56,111 bases of DNA, from contig DUMU01000038.1 of NCBI GenBank assembly GCA_012839805.1, positions 1 to 56,111 of the forward strand. The letters are read 5' to 3'. Positions within the stretch are counted from its first letter, which is position 1; every line of letters starts with the position of its first letter. The notes under the pieces were generated by a model. The model was not told the origin of the DNA, ran no database searches, and was given only the letters and a program-made list of their open reading frames with translations. Of this stretch, positions 9,132 through 17,375 are shown piece by piece. The position numbers were made by a program, and so were the translations under genes. This stretch comes from Bacillota bacterium. Lineage in GTDB: Bacteria > Bacillota > Limnochordia > Limnochordales > DUMU01.

Positions 9132-10202
9132 GTGGACGCTACGCTGGAACTCTTGCGTGAACTCACCGAAGCTCCGGGACCTTCGGGATTCGAAGGCCCG
9201 GTCCGGAGCCTGCTGCGCCGTCAGCTGGAACCGCTCGGACGGGTCAGCACGGACCGCCTGGGGTCGCTCATCGTCGAGAAGCCGGGAAGCTCGGCTTCGC
9301 CCAAGGTGATGATTGCCGGCCACATGGACGAGATCGGTTTCGTCATCACCTCCATCACCGATGAGGGATTTCTGCGCTTTCAAACGGTGGGGGGGTGGTG
9401 GGAACAGGTGATGCTGGCCCACCGGGTGGTGGTGTTGACGAAAAAGGGAGAGGTGCCCGGAGTCATCGGCGCCAAGCCCCCCCATATCCTGCCGCCTGAC
9501 GAGCGCAAGAAGATGGTAGAGAAGAAGGACATGTTCATCGATATCGGGGTATCCAGCCGGCAGCAGGCGGAGGAGATAGGCGTGCGGCCAGGCGACCCGG
9601 CGGTGCCGTTCGGGCCTTTCACGGTGATGGGTAACGAAAAATACCTGATGGCCAAGGCCTGGGACGACCGGATCGGGTGTGCGGTGGTGGTCGAGGTATT
9701 GCGCCGCCTGCAGGGCGAGCCCCATCCCAACACCGTCTTCGGCGTGGCTACCGTTCAGGAGGAGGTGGGGTTGCGGGGGGCCCAGACCAGCGCTTACGCC
9801 ATCGCTCCCGACGTGGGATTCGCGGTGGACGTTTCCATCGCCGGGGACACGCCGGGCATCCGCCCGGAAGAAGCCCAGTCCAAGCTGGGGAAGGGGCCGG
9901 CCATTATTCTGTACGACGCCAGTATGGTTCCGCACCGCGGCCTCCGAGATCTGGTGCTGCGGGTGGCCGAAGAAGAAAAGATACCGATCCAGTATGATTC
10001 GCTTTCGGGCGGCGGAACCGATGCCGGCAGGATCCACATGGTGCACCGGGGCGTTCCGTCGGTGGTGTTCGGGATTCCCGCCCGCTACATCCACTCCCAT
10101 CAGAGCATCATCCACCGGGACGACTTCGAGAGCACCGTGCGACTGTTGCTGAACGTTATCCGGCGACTGGACCGGGAGACCGTGGAGAAACTCGAGCCGT
10201 GA
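9132..10202 (+). CDS. M42-family metallo-aminopeptidase
   Basis: 356-aa cytoplasmic dinuclear-metal aminopeptidase of family M42 (tetrahedral TET-type assemblies in characterised members). Motifs in order: [10 protein letters not shown] near the N-terminus, [10 protein letters not shown] (metal His/Asp) near 65, [10 protein letters not shown] (bridging Asp) near 178, [10 protein letters not shown] (catalytic and metal Glu) near 210, [11 protein letters not shown] near 232 and a C-terminal [11 protein letters not shown] with the last metal His. GTG at 9132 follows AAGGAGG with good spacing. The family also includes enzymes once annotated as endoglucanase M; peptidase is the better call. Stands between the radical SAM gene and thyX in the same orientation. 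Confidence 0.93.
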   Translation: MDATLELLRELTEAPGPSGFEGPVRSLLRRQLEPLGRVSTDRLGSLIVEKPGSSASPKVMIAGHMDEIGFVITSITDEGFLRFQTVGGWWEQVMLAHRVVVLTKKGEVPGVIGAKPPHILPPDERKKMVEKKDMFIDIGVSSRQQAEEIGVRPGDPAVPFGPFTVMGNEKYLMAKAWDDRIGCAVVVEVLRRLQGEPHPNTVFGVATVQEEVGLRGAQTSAYAIAPDVGFAVDVSIAGDTPGIRPEEAQSKLGKGPAIILYDASMVPHRGLRDLVLRVAEEEKIPIQYDSLSGGGTDAGRIHMVHRGVPSVVFGIPARYIHSHQSIIHRDDFESTVRLLLNVIRRLDRETVEKLEP

Positions 10203-10260
10203 GCGGGGAAGACGTGGGAATGGCCGGTAAGAGCCGGAACCAACAGCGGGTGGATGAACC

Positions 10261-11007
10261 ATGGCAATATTGCACAAGCCCCAGGTGGTATTGATAGGCT
10301 GGACCGACTTCCGGCAGCCGGAGGAGTATGCGTGGCAAACCGATACCGCGCGTGCCGGGGAGAAGCTCATCGAGTTCGCGGGGCGCATGTGTTACCAGTC
10401 CTGGAACAATCCTTCCGGGCGCACCAACCGCCAGTACATCGAAAACCTTCTCCGCCAGGGGCATTTGAGCGTGCTGGAGCATGCCCAGGCCTCCTTTGCC
10501 ATCAGCGGGATCTCCCGCTCCTGCTCCCACGAACTTGTCCGTCATCGCCACTTCTCGTTTTCCCAGATGTCCCAGCGTTACGTAGCGGAAGACGAGGCGA
10601 ACTTCATCGAGCCGGAGGTGATCGCCTCCGATCCCGAGGCGCATGCCATATTCATGCAGGCAGTCGAGGCTTCGGCCGAGGCTTACCGTCGACTGAACCA
10701 ACTTCTGGAGCGGCGCCTGGCCTCCCATCCCGACCGGCTGGAACGCCGTAAACTCGCGCGCCAGGCCGCCCGGGCGGTCCTGCCCAACGCCACCGAGACC
10801 CGCCTCGTGATGAGCGGCAATTTCCGTGCCTGGCGCCACTTCCTGCGCTTGCGGGGAAGCCGGCACGCGGAGGCGGAGATCCGGACCCTGGCTCTCGAGA
10901 TTTACCGGCAACTGCTGGAGCTTTCGCCGGCGGCCTTCGGAGACTTTGAAGAGGTCGAGGGGGAGGACGGGGTGATCGAGCTGCGCACGCCCAACCCGGC
11001 GGAGTAA
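10261..11007 (+). CDS. thyX: FAD-dependent thymidylate synthase ThyX
   Basis: Makes dTMP from dUMP using methylene-tetrahydrofolate, FAD and NADPH. The 248-aa length is typical. The diagnostic RHRx7S motif is intact as RHRHFSFSQMSQRY from Arg94 to Tyr107, and the downstream substrate Arg/Gln segment FRAWRHFLRLRGSRHAEAEIR is present near 185-207. ATG at 10261 has a weak upstream signal (GTGGATGAACC). The flavin-dependent form is common in anaerobes and thermophiles. The gene ends 47 bp before the convergent ferredoxin-NADP reductase; no strong terminator is visible there. Confidence 0.97.
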   Translation: MAILHKPQVVLIGWTDFRQPEEYAWQTDTARAGEKLIEFAGRMCYQSWNNPSGRTNRQYIENLLRQGHLSVLEHAQASFAISGISRSCSHELVRHRHFSFSQMSQRYVAEDEANFIEPEVIASDPEAHAIFMQAVEASAEAYRRLNQLLERRLASHPDRLERRKLARQAARAVLPNATETRLVMSGNFRAWRHFLRLRGSRHAEAEIRTLALEIYRQLLELSPAAFGDFEEVEGEDGVIELRTPNPAE

Positions 11008-11054
11008 AGCCGGGCCACGGCCCCATGCGTCCCGCCGGGCGTCCACCCCTTTCA

Positions 11055-12041
11055 TCACCACTTCATGCTGCTCGAGTGAAGGGGCGTGCGAACCTGGGGA
11101 TTGATGTGACGGCGGGCGGCCGCCACCGCGGTAGCCACTTCGCCGAAACCGGTGGCGATCAGTTTCACCTTCCCAGGATAGGTGACAACGTCGCCCGCCG
11201 CGTATACCCCGGGCAGGTTGGTAGACATATCGCTACGCACTACGATGGCGTTGTCGTCCATGTCCAGGCCCCAGGACCGCAGAAGGCTGACGTCGGGCAC
11301 GAAGCCCAGGGCCAGGACGATCTCGTCGACGGGCAGCCGGGTTTCCTCTCCGGTCTGATTGTTGTAGATAATAGCTGCGGTCACTCGCTCGTCGCCTTCG
11401 ATCGCTCGCAACTCGTGGAAAAGGCGGACGTCCACCGAAGAAGAAAGGAGTTGTTCTACACTCTCTTCCAGGGCTCGGAACTGGCCTCTCCGGTGGATGA
11501 GGGTGACGCTGCGGGCCAGGGGCTCAAGGCTCAAGGCCCAATCGACCGCGGAATCGCCCCCGCCCACGATGAGCACTCTTTGCCCGCGGAAACGCTCCAG
11601 CTGAGGAACGGTATATTGGAGTCCCTTACCTTCGAACCGGTCGGCGCCGGGGAGGGCGAGCCGGCGGGGAGTAAAGGCGCCGGCTCCGGTGGTAACGATG
11701 ACCGTGCGCGTAGGATATTCGCCCTGGGCGGTGGTGCGCAGGATATAGGTGCCGTCCGGCTGTGCTTGGAGCTGCTGAACCGTTTCCCCCGTGCGCACGT
11801 CGTAGAGGAAGCGGGACGACTGGGCGAGCAGCTGGTCGACCAGGTCCCGAGCCCGTACGGCCGGGAAGCCCGGGACGTCATAGACCATCTTTTCCGGGTA
11901 GAGAGCGGCCAGCTGGCCTCCCAACTCGGACAGGCTTTCGATAACCCGGGTGGAAAGACCTACCATGCCGGCGTAGAAAAGACCGTACAGGGCGACCGGC
12001 CCGCCGCCTACAAAGGTTACGTCCACCATTTCCGCGCGCAC
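11055..12041 (-). CDS. Ferredoxin-NADP+ reductase, YumC type
   Basis: Flavoprotein that transfers electrons between ferredoxin and NADP(H). It has the thioredoxin-reductase fold: FAD motif VGGGPVALYGLFYAGM at the N-terminus, NAD(P) motif IVGGGDSAVDWAL near residue 158 and the FAD closing motif GVYAAGDVVTYPGK near 280, but no redox CxxC, which separates this family from thioredoxin reductase. The C-terminal HSSSM tail also fits the YumC group. The start is set at GTG 12041: AGGAGG lies 7 nt before it, while ATG at 12047 is only 1 nt from that site. Convergent with thyX and followed upstream by a tiny membrane ORF on the same strand. Confidence 0.93.
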   Translation of the reverse strand: MRAEMVDVTFVGGGPVALYGLFYAGMVGLSTRVIESLSELGGQLAALYPEKMVYDVPGFPAVRARDLVDQLLAQSSRFLYDVRTGETVQQLQAQPDGTYILRTTAQGEYPTRTVIVTTGAGAFTPRRLALPGADRFEGKGLQYTVPQLERFRGQRVLIVGGGDSAVDWALSLEPLARSVTLIHRRGQFRALEESVEQLLSSSVDVRLFHELRAIEGDERVTAAIIYNNQTGEETRLPVDEIVLALGFVPDVSLLRSWGLDMDDNAIVVRSDMSTNLPGVYAAGDVVTYPGKVKLIATGFGEVATAVAAARRHINPQVRTPLHSSSMKW

Positions 12042-12074
12042 GAGCATTCCTCCTAGCCGATACGAGTCTTTCCC

Positions 12075-12170
12075 TCACGCCCCCAGCGAGGTAACGATAC
12101 GAACCAGGAGGCCGAGAAGGATCAAAAATCCCAGGAAACCCCAAAACCAGCGTCGCTGAGTTTTCGTCAT
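12075..12170 (-). CDS. Small single-span membrane peptide, 31 aa
   Basis: Unrecognised 31-residue ORF starting MTKTQRRWFWGF and containing one hydrophobic segment (about residues 10-27) after a basic N-terminus, so positive-inside orientation is expected. ATG at 12170 is preceded by AAGAGG with about 8 nt spacing. It sits 33 bp upstream of the ferredoxin-NADP reductase on the same strand and could share its transcript. The charge plus helix layout argues for a real peptide, but its length means chance cannot be excluded. No function assigned. Confidence 0.5.
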   Translation of the reverse strand: MTKTQRRWFWGFLGFLILLGLLVRIVTSLGA

Positions 12171-12356
12171 GGTGTCATCCTCTTGCCTGCGCCGGTGATT
12201 GCTCGCCTGCGTCCCATTGTACGGAAAAGCCGCTGGTGGGATCAATCGGGCGGAGGAAAAAAGGAAGGGGTGACGTAGGATTATGACGAGATGTGGTCTG
12301 CGTCCACGATTTGGGGTAGAATGCACCGGGGCGGTAACAGGGAGGGAGGAGCGCAC

Positions 12357-13553
12357 GTGATCGACAGAGAGAAAAGCAAAGTCGCGGCCTTTGCCCGCCG
12401 GCTCGGCCGGGAAGCACCCGCTTTGGGCCGGAGGGAGGGTAGCGATCTGGAGAAACCCGATCCGGCCTCCGTCCGTTCCATCGTAGTTTGGATCCTGGCT
12501 CCTCTCGGCGACACGATATTCGCCTTGCCGGCGCTGGCCGCGCTGCGGGCTGCCTTTCCCCGGGCCGAGATCACCGGTGTGGCGTGGAACTCCAACCGCG
12601 ACCTCCTCGAGACGAGCCCGTTCCTGGATGACCTGATCGTTTGCGGTAGTTCGGCTGATCTCCCCCGGGCTCTGGCCGTCGTTCAGAGCCGGCCGGTGGA
12701 TCTGTCGATCGGCCTGAGCAACATTGGATCGTACGTGTGTGCCTTCCATACGGGCGTCCGGCGGGTGGGCTTTCACGCCGAGGGACTCCGGTGGCTATGG
12801 GATTACACGTTCTCGGAGAACCTGGAGGGGCATGCCATCGATTACTGCCTCTCCGTGGTCGAATCGCTGGGGGTGGACGTCAGGGAGGCCGACCGCCAGC
12901 CGCAGGTGGTGCTGACCCCGGGCGACCACGCGTGGGCGGAAAGCTGGTTGGCGAGGCAACGGTGGGAGCAACCACCGCCGGAGACGTCCTTGATTGCCGT
13001 TCACCCGGGGGGGAGTCATTTCTCCGCCAAACGCTGGCCACTTTTACGTTTCTCCGAACTCATTACGAGGCTTCACGCCGACCCCGCCCGCCAGGTGGTG
13101 ATCATCGGTGGGCGGGACGACCGCCGCCTGGGAGAGATCATATCGCGTCACGTGCGCCATCCGCGCCGTCCGTGGATCGCAGCCGGCGAGGCGCGGATCC
13201 GTCAGACCGCCGCGCTGCTCGAGCGCTGCGACGTGATGGTAGGAAACGACTCCGGCCCCCAGCATCTGGCCGCGGCGGTGGGGACCCCGGTGGTGGCCCT
13301 CTTCGGGCCGACTTCGCCCACCAACTTCCGGCCTTACGGGGATAGACACGAAGTGATCTGGAAGGGTGACCGGCTTGCTTGTAGCCCGTGTTTTCGGTTT
13401 TTGGGAGGACTTCAGCAGTACTGGCCCCGCCGGCTCCGTCCCGGCTGCCGGCTGGAATGCATGCGCTCGATCACGGTAGAGGACGTGCTGGGGGCTGTCG
13501 AACGAATTCTCGGCGCTCGGGTGACCGCGGGGGCCCACCATGAGCATTCCTGA
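12357..13553 (+). CDS. Glycosyltransferase family 9 (ADP-heptose:glycan heptosyltransferase type)
   Basis: GT9-family enzyme of about 398 aa with the GT-B fold of LPS heptosyltransferases (WaaF/RfaF type). Visible: APLGDTIFALPALAALRAAFP in the N-lobe acceptor region, AVHPGGS near the interdomain boundary, and NDSGPQHLAAAVGTPVVALFGPTSP, the ADP-heptose-binding signature, near 295-320. A long N-terminal extension (about 40 aa) precedes the fold. GTG at 12357 follows GGGAGGGAGGAG. The downstream hldE-type kinase and nucleotidyltransferase genes make an ADP-heptose donor likely; the acceptor is unknown. A TAGAAT -10-like element lies about 35 bp upstream without a clear -35. Confidence 0.88.
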   Translation: MIDREKSKVAAFARRLGREAPALGRREGSDLEKPDPASVRSIVVWILAPLGDTIFALPALAALRAAFPRAEITGVAWNSNRDLLETSPFLDDLIVCGSSADLPRALAVVQSRPVDLSIGLSNIGSYVCAFHTGVRRVGFHAEGLRWLWDYTFSENLEGHAIDYCLSVVESLGVDVREADRQPQVVLTPGDHAWAESWLARQRWEQPPPETSLIAVHPGGSHFSAKRWPLLRFSELITRLHADPARQVVIIGGRDDRRLGEIISRHVRHPRRPWIAAGEARIRQTAALLERCDVMVGNDSGPQHLAAAVGTPVVALFGPTSPTNFRPYGDRHEVIWKGDRLACSPCFRFLGGLQQYWPRRLRPGCRLECMRSITVEDVLGAVERILGARVTAGAHHEHS

Positions 13554-14685
13554 GACCCGGCAGTGGCGGCGGGGCATCTTCGCCTCGGTCGTCCTCGGCA
13601 TTTTCGCGCTGCTGGCCATCGTCTATGTCACGAGCGGTCGTGATCTCGCGAGCGTAGTCCGGAATGCCACCCTGCTATCGCTCGTCCTGGGGGCGGCCTT
13701 CATCGTGACGGCCTGGCTCATGCGGGCGGTCCGTTTTTGGCTGCTCCTGCGCCGGATCGGCCGGAGGGCGCGAATTTTCTCCCTGTTGCAGATTTACCTT
13801 GCCACCACCTTCCTTTCACACGTCACGCCGTTCACCACCGGGGGGTTGCCGCTCCAAGTCTATCTGCTTTCCAAGCGACACGGTCTTACGCTGGGAGAAG
13901 CCACGGCGGTCACCGGCCTCGACTCCCTGATCAACACCCTGGGGGTACTGGTACTCATCCCTCTCCTCGCGGTTTGGGGTTCGGCGCTCACCGCCCGCCC
14001 GGAGATCCGGGCCGGCCTACAGCTTCTTGGGGTACTGCTGGTGGGGGCGGCCGGCCTCGGCGCATACCTCTTGTTTTTCCGTCCCAGCTGGAACGGGGAG
14101 GCGTGGCTCCGGCGCCAGGCGGAACGGCTCCGCCCGGGAAGAACCCGGAATGCCGTCTTGAAGCTGGCCGGGGGGCTGGGAGAAGAGTGGCGCTCCTTCC
14201 GGCAGGCTCTCACGGTCTACGGCCGCTTATCCTTCGTGGACCTGGTACCGGTCGTAGTGGTCACCTTCCTTTACTGGGCCGCCTATTTCGGCGTGGCCCT
14301 CGGGGTCCTGTGGGGTATGGGGGTCTTTCCTGCCTGGCAGGCGGTGCTCACGAGCCAGATCGTTTTCAACGTGCTCCAGCCTCTCGCTCCCACTCCCGGC
14401 GGCAGCGGGGCGGCGGAGTGGGGGATGGCGGTGCTCTTCCGGCACCTCGTTCCCCGGGAGCAGCTGGCTACTTTTGTTGCGGTCTGGCGACTGTTTACGT
14501 TCTACAGCAGCCTTACCCTGGGAGGCCTGTCGGCGGCCCGCCTGCTCGCGCCTTACCCGGCGAGGGCCGGTGGAGGAGGGCAGCCCGAGCCCCTCGACGG
14601 GTACCGGCGACCGGTCGACGTTACGATCGAGGAGAGGACCGGGAAAGAGAGAACGGCGGAAGGAGTCGAAGTTCGACATGGGTGA
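13540..14685 (+). CDS. Flippase-like integral membrane protein (UPF0104/MprF N-domain family)
   Basis: 381-aa polytopic protein with about seven or eight hydrophobic segments. The family pattern FLSHVTPFTTGGLPLQVYLLSKRHGL near residues 90-110 and PLAPTPGGSGAAEWGM near 285-300 matches lysylphosphatidylglycerol synthase membrane-domain proteins, some of which translocate lipid-linked molecules. No aminoacyl-transferase domain is present. It overlaps the heptosyltransferase end by 14 nt and the heptose kinase start by 8 nt, so it belongs to the heptose operon and may move or modify a lipid-linked heptose glycan; this is inferred from context. Confidence 0.82.
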   Translation: MSIPETRQWRRGIFASVVLGIFALLAIVYVTSGRDLASVVRNATLLSLVLGAAFIVTAWLMRAVRFWLLLRRIGRRARIFSLLQIYLATTFLSHVTPFTTGGLPLQVYLLSKRHGLTLGEATAVTGLDSLINTLGVLVLIPLLAVWGSALTARPEIRAGLQLLGVLLVGAAGLGAYLLFFRPSWNGEAWLRRQAERLRPGRTRNAVLKLAGGLGEEWRSFRQALTVYGRLSFVDLVPVVVVTFLYWAAYFGVALGVLWGMGVFPAWQAVLTSQIVFNVLQPLAPTPGGSGAAEWGMAVLFRHLVPREQLATFVAVWRLFTFYSSLTLGGLSAARLLAPYPARAGGGGQPEPLDGYRRPVDVTIEERTGKERTAEGVEVRHG

Positions 14686-15826
14686 ATGGTGGGAGGGATT
14701 GTTGACCCCGTCCGGACGTTTCGTGCCCGGCTCGTTTCGGCGCCTGATTCAACAGTTAGAGAACCGGACGGTCCTGGTCATCGGGGACGTGGTGGCCGAT
14801 CGTTACCTGGTCGCCCATCCGGAGCGAATCAGCCGGGAAGCACCGGTACTCATACTCCGCCAGGAAGACGAGTATGTGGTGCCGGGGGGGGCCGGAAACA
14901 CCGCGCATAATCTGGCGGCTTTGGGCGCCAGGCCTATACTGGTCAGCTGCATCGGGGAGGATGCCGCCGGGGAAGCCCTGGCGAGATCGCTGGAGGACTG
15001 CGGGGTATCCACGGAAACGCTGGTAAGGATAAGCGATAGGCCGACCTTCACGAAGACCAGGGTGCTGGCGGGAGACCGCCAGGCGGTGCGCCAGCAGGTC
15101 GTGCGGATCGACCATGGAGTGAGTCACCCGGTCGATGAGGCCGCCGCCCGCCGGTTGCGGGAATTCTTCCTGGAGGCTTTGCCCCGGTGTGAGGCGGTGG
15201 TCTTCTCCGACTACGGGCTGGGCGTCCTGGGTGATGATCTCATCCGGGAGGGGCTCGAGAAGGTCCGGAGGGCAAAAGTTCCCAGCGTGGCTGACTCCCG
15301 TTACCGCCTGCTGGCATACGTGGGGGTGGGGTGTGCCACTCCCAACCAGGTGGAATCGGAACAGGCTCTGGGCCGGGTCTTTCAAACCGAGGCCGAGGTG
15401 GAGGCGGGAGGTTTTGCACTGCTGGAACGATTGGGATCAGAAGCCCTCATCATGACCCGAGGGGCGTTGGGCATGGACCTTTTCCGGGCGGGGGAGCGAG
15501 TTCACATCCCCGCCGTCAACCCGGTCGACGTCTTCGACGTGACCGGGGCCGGCGATACGGTCACCGCCACGCTGGCTTTAGCGCTGGCCGCAGGAGCCGA
15601 GTGGGTGACGGCCGCCTCCCTTGCTAACCTGGCGGCAGGTCTGGTGGTCCGGAAGATGGGGACCCGAACGGTTACCCGTGGGGAGTTGCTCGGTTTTCTC
15701 GACCTTTGGGTGCGGGAAGCAGAAGCGAACGCGACGGCTCATCCTGAGGCCGGGAACTCGACCGGGTCGGCCGCACCACTTTTGGGCGGCGAGCCGGCCG
15801 GCAAGAGGAAGGAAATCGCGGGATGA
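14678..15826 (+). CDS. hldE1: D-glycero-beta-D-manno-heptose-7-phosphate kinase
   Basis: PfkB-family sugar kinase equivalent to the N-terminal domain of HldE (RfaE domain I), making heptose 1,7-bisphosphate. The core begins LVIGDVVADRYLV; PGGAGNTAHNLAALGA is the sugar-binding glycine motif, and DVTGAGDTVTATLALA near residues 287-302 is the anion-hole/catalytic motif with its Asp. The 382-aa protein has about 60 extra residues at the ends, including an Ala/Glu-rich tail. ATG at 14678 has AAGGAG 12 nt upstream and no better in-frame start. A 4-nt overlap couples it to the nucleotidyltransferase gene, so the two HldE activities are encoded separately here. Confidence 0.92.
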   Translation: MGEWWEGLLTPSGRFVPGSFRRLIQQLENRTVLVIGDVVADRYLVAHPERISREAPVLILRQEDEYVVPGGAGNTAHNLAALGARPILVSCIGEDAAGEALARSLEDCGVSTETLVRISDRPTFTKTRVLAGDRQAVRQQVVRIDHGVSHPVDEAAARRLREFFLEALPRCEAVVFSDYGLGVLGDDLIREGLEKVRRAKVPSVADSRYRLLAYVGVGCATPNQVESEQALGRVFQTEAEVEAGGFALLERLGSEALIMTRGALGMDLFRAGERVHIPAVNPVDVFDVTGAGDTVTATLALALAAGAEWVTAASLANLAAGLVVRKMGTRTVTRGELLGFLDLWVREAEANATAHPEAGNSTGSAAPLLGGEPAGKRKEIAG

Positions 15827-16350
15827 AAACCACTCGGATGTGGGAGGATCTCGAATCCCGGGTCATCCCCGCACAGGCGGCAGCCGAGGAGGCGAAGGCC
15901 TGGAGACGCGCCGGCGAGATCGTGGCTTTTACCAATGGCTGTTTCGACCTGCTCCACGTGGGCCATCTCCTTCCCTTCCTGTGGGCCAGGCGGCTCGCCG
16001 ATCACTTGATTGTGGGCCTGAACGACGACCGGTCGGTCCGGAACCTGAAAGGCCCGACCCGGCCGATCCTGCCGGAGAGGGACCGGGCGCTCATGTTGGC
16101 CGCGTTACGCATGGTGGACCGGGTGGTGCTCTTTTCCGAGCCGACTGCAGATCGGCTGCTTTGGACCCTCAAGCCCCATTTCTACGTCAAAGGCGGCGAC
16201 TACCGCCTGGCGACGCTCCCGGAAAAGGAGACGGTACTGGCCACGGGGGTGCGGGTAATCTTTGTGCCGCTCGTACCCGGGCACTCGACGAGCGGGATCA
16301 TTGCCCGGATCGGCGACGGCCGCCGGGAGGACCGAGCTGCCACGCGGTAG
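15823..16350 (+). CDS. hldE2: D-glycero-beta-D-manno-heptose 1-phosphate adenylyltransferase
   Basis: Cytidylyltransferase-like enzyme equivalent to the C-terminal domain of HldE (RfaE domain II), forming ADP-heptose. 175 aa, usual for the stand-alone form. TNGCFDLLHVGH with the HxGH nucleotide motif (His45, His48) is intact, and the downstream KGGDY and STSGIIARI motifs match. ATG at 15823 overlaps the kinase stop by 4 nt. GmhA, GmhB and the HldD epimerase are not in the window, so the pathway is incomplete here. Its stop abuts the convergent zinc-finger gene with 1 bp between. Confidence 0.93.
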   Translation: MKTTRMWEDLESRVIPAQAAAEEAKAWRRAGEIVAFTNGCFDLLHVGHLLPFLWARRLADHLIVGLNDDRSVRNLKGPTRPILPERDRALMLAALRMVDRVVLFSEPTADRLLWTLKPHFYVKGGDYRLATLPEKETVLATGVRVIFVPLVPGHSTSGIIARIGDGRREDRAATR

Positions 16351-16351
16351 G

Positions 16352-17218
16352 CTACCGCTGGCCCGTAAACGGGAACATGAAAGGTGTTGCGGGTTCAATA
16401 GTGAAACCCGGAGGCGGTGGCGGGTCCTTTACCGTTGCCTGCCAGATCGTCATCAACAAGGCCCAGGCCAGGTCGGGGTGGCGACTCCGGGATGACAGAA
16501 CGAAGACCATGGGCCAGTTGGGGGCACGACGAACTCCGTAAACGTGATCCCCGAAGTGGAAAGCCAGCTCGGCCAGATCCGTACGTCCCTGCCGGGCGAG
16601 CTCTTGTATCCGTTCATCCAGGGGCATCAGCGCTTTGGCGTCGACGTAGGCCTGGATGAAGCTAGGAGGCAGGGCGAACACGTCAACCGGCTCCTGGGTG
16701 CCCACCATTATGGTCAGTTTCTGGTAGTAAATGGCATTAGGGATCGCCACCACGTCCACTTGCACGCCGGGATGCTTCTTCTTGAACTCGGCTGCCAGGG
16801 TCTCGTAGCGCTTCCCCTCCCACAGGGTGATAGGTACGGCCAGGGTGAGGCGGGGAGGGCTGCTCGCAGGGGGCGAACCAAAGGTGCGTGAGAGGAGGAA
16901 TCCGATAAGAAGAAGCACGAGGAGAATCGAGGCAGAAAGCAAGCCCTTTTGGACCCGGCTAAGACGCTGCCAGAAAGAGGAAGGGACGGCGGCGGTCTCC
17001 GGGGCAGGCCGGGGTGGCAGGCGAACGGCCTCGGCCACCTGCGGGCAGCCAGGGCGCGCGCAGCCGCCCTTCTCCTGCCAGCAAGAGACATGGTGGGGCG
17101 AGCGACAGCGCGGGCAGATGACCGCCTGCTCGCCGGGCTGAAGGGGCCGGCCGCAAAAGATACACTTTTGACCGGCCAGGTGGCTGTCGGTGACAAGCTC
17201 GATTTTCTCCTGCGCCAT
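16352..17218 (-). CDS. RING-like zinc finger / transmembrane / mini solute-binding fusion protein
   Basis: Unusual 288-aa architecture. Residues 19-58 form a RING-like zinc finger: CIFC (19-22), CPRC (35-38), then HH (42-43), Cys46, Cys53 and Cys58, the cross-brace spacing of prokaryotic RING-type domains. A Pro-rich linker and one membrane helix (about 92-110) follow, then about 170 residues resembling one lobe of a type 1 extracellular solute-binding protein (LAAEFKKKHPGVQVDVVAIPN, then HPDLAWALLMTIW). Normal binding proteins are about 400 aa, so the second lobe is largely missing. Predicted topology puts the zinc finger in the cytoplasm and the binding lobe outside. ATG at 17218 is in a GGGAGCAGACGCCC context. 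Function unknown; a membrane sensor or scaffold is speculation. Confidence 0.75.
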   Translation of the reverse strand: MAQEKIELVTDSHLAGQKCIFCGRPLQPGEQAVICPRCRSPHHVSCWQEKGGCARPGCPQVAEAVRLPPRPAPETAAVPSSFWQRLSRVQKGLLSASILLVLLLIGFLLSRTFGSPPASSPPRLTLAVPITLWEGKRYETLAAEFKKKHPGVQVDVVAIPNAIYYQKLTIMVGTQEPVDVFALPPSFIQAYVDAKALMPLDERIQELARQGRTDLAELAFHFGDHVYGVRRAPNWPMVFVLSSRSRHPDLAWALLMTIWQATVKDPPPPPGFTIEPATPFMFPFTGQR

Positions 17219-17239
17219 GGGCGTCTGCTCCCCCGGTTC

Positions 17240-17293
17240 ATTATAGTACGGGTGGGAATGCGTTCGGATTGGCCGGGGAAATCATGGTATGAT
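17240..17293. promoter_or_regulatory. Divergent -10-like elements
   Basis: On the minus strand a perfect TATAAT (plus-strand positions 17240-17245) stands 22 bp before the zinc-finger gene start. On the plus strand TATGAT at 17288-17293 precedes the MBL-fold gene; the best -35, TTCGGA at 17263-17268, leaves a 19-bp spacer. Neither has a strong -35, so these are candidates only. Confidence 0.3.
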
Positions 17294-17375
17294 ATTGGCG
17301 AGTGAACATGGCTATCCTGCCGGGCAGAAGAAGAGGTGGAGGCAGATGCCGGGGCGGGAAAGACGGAGGGTGGGA

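Noticed and set aside
9051-10388. 445-codon antisense frame over the M42 peptidase
   Set aside because: No motif; sense-strand metal ligands are conserved.
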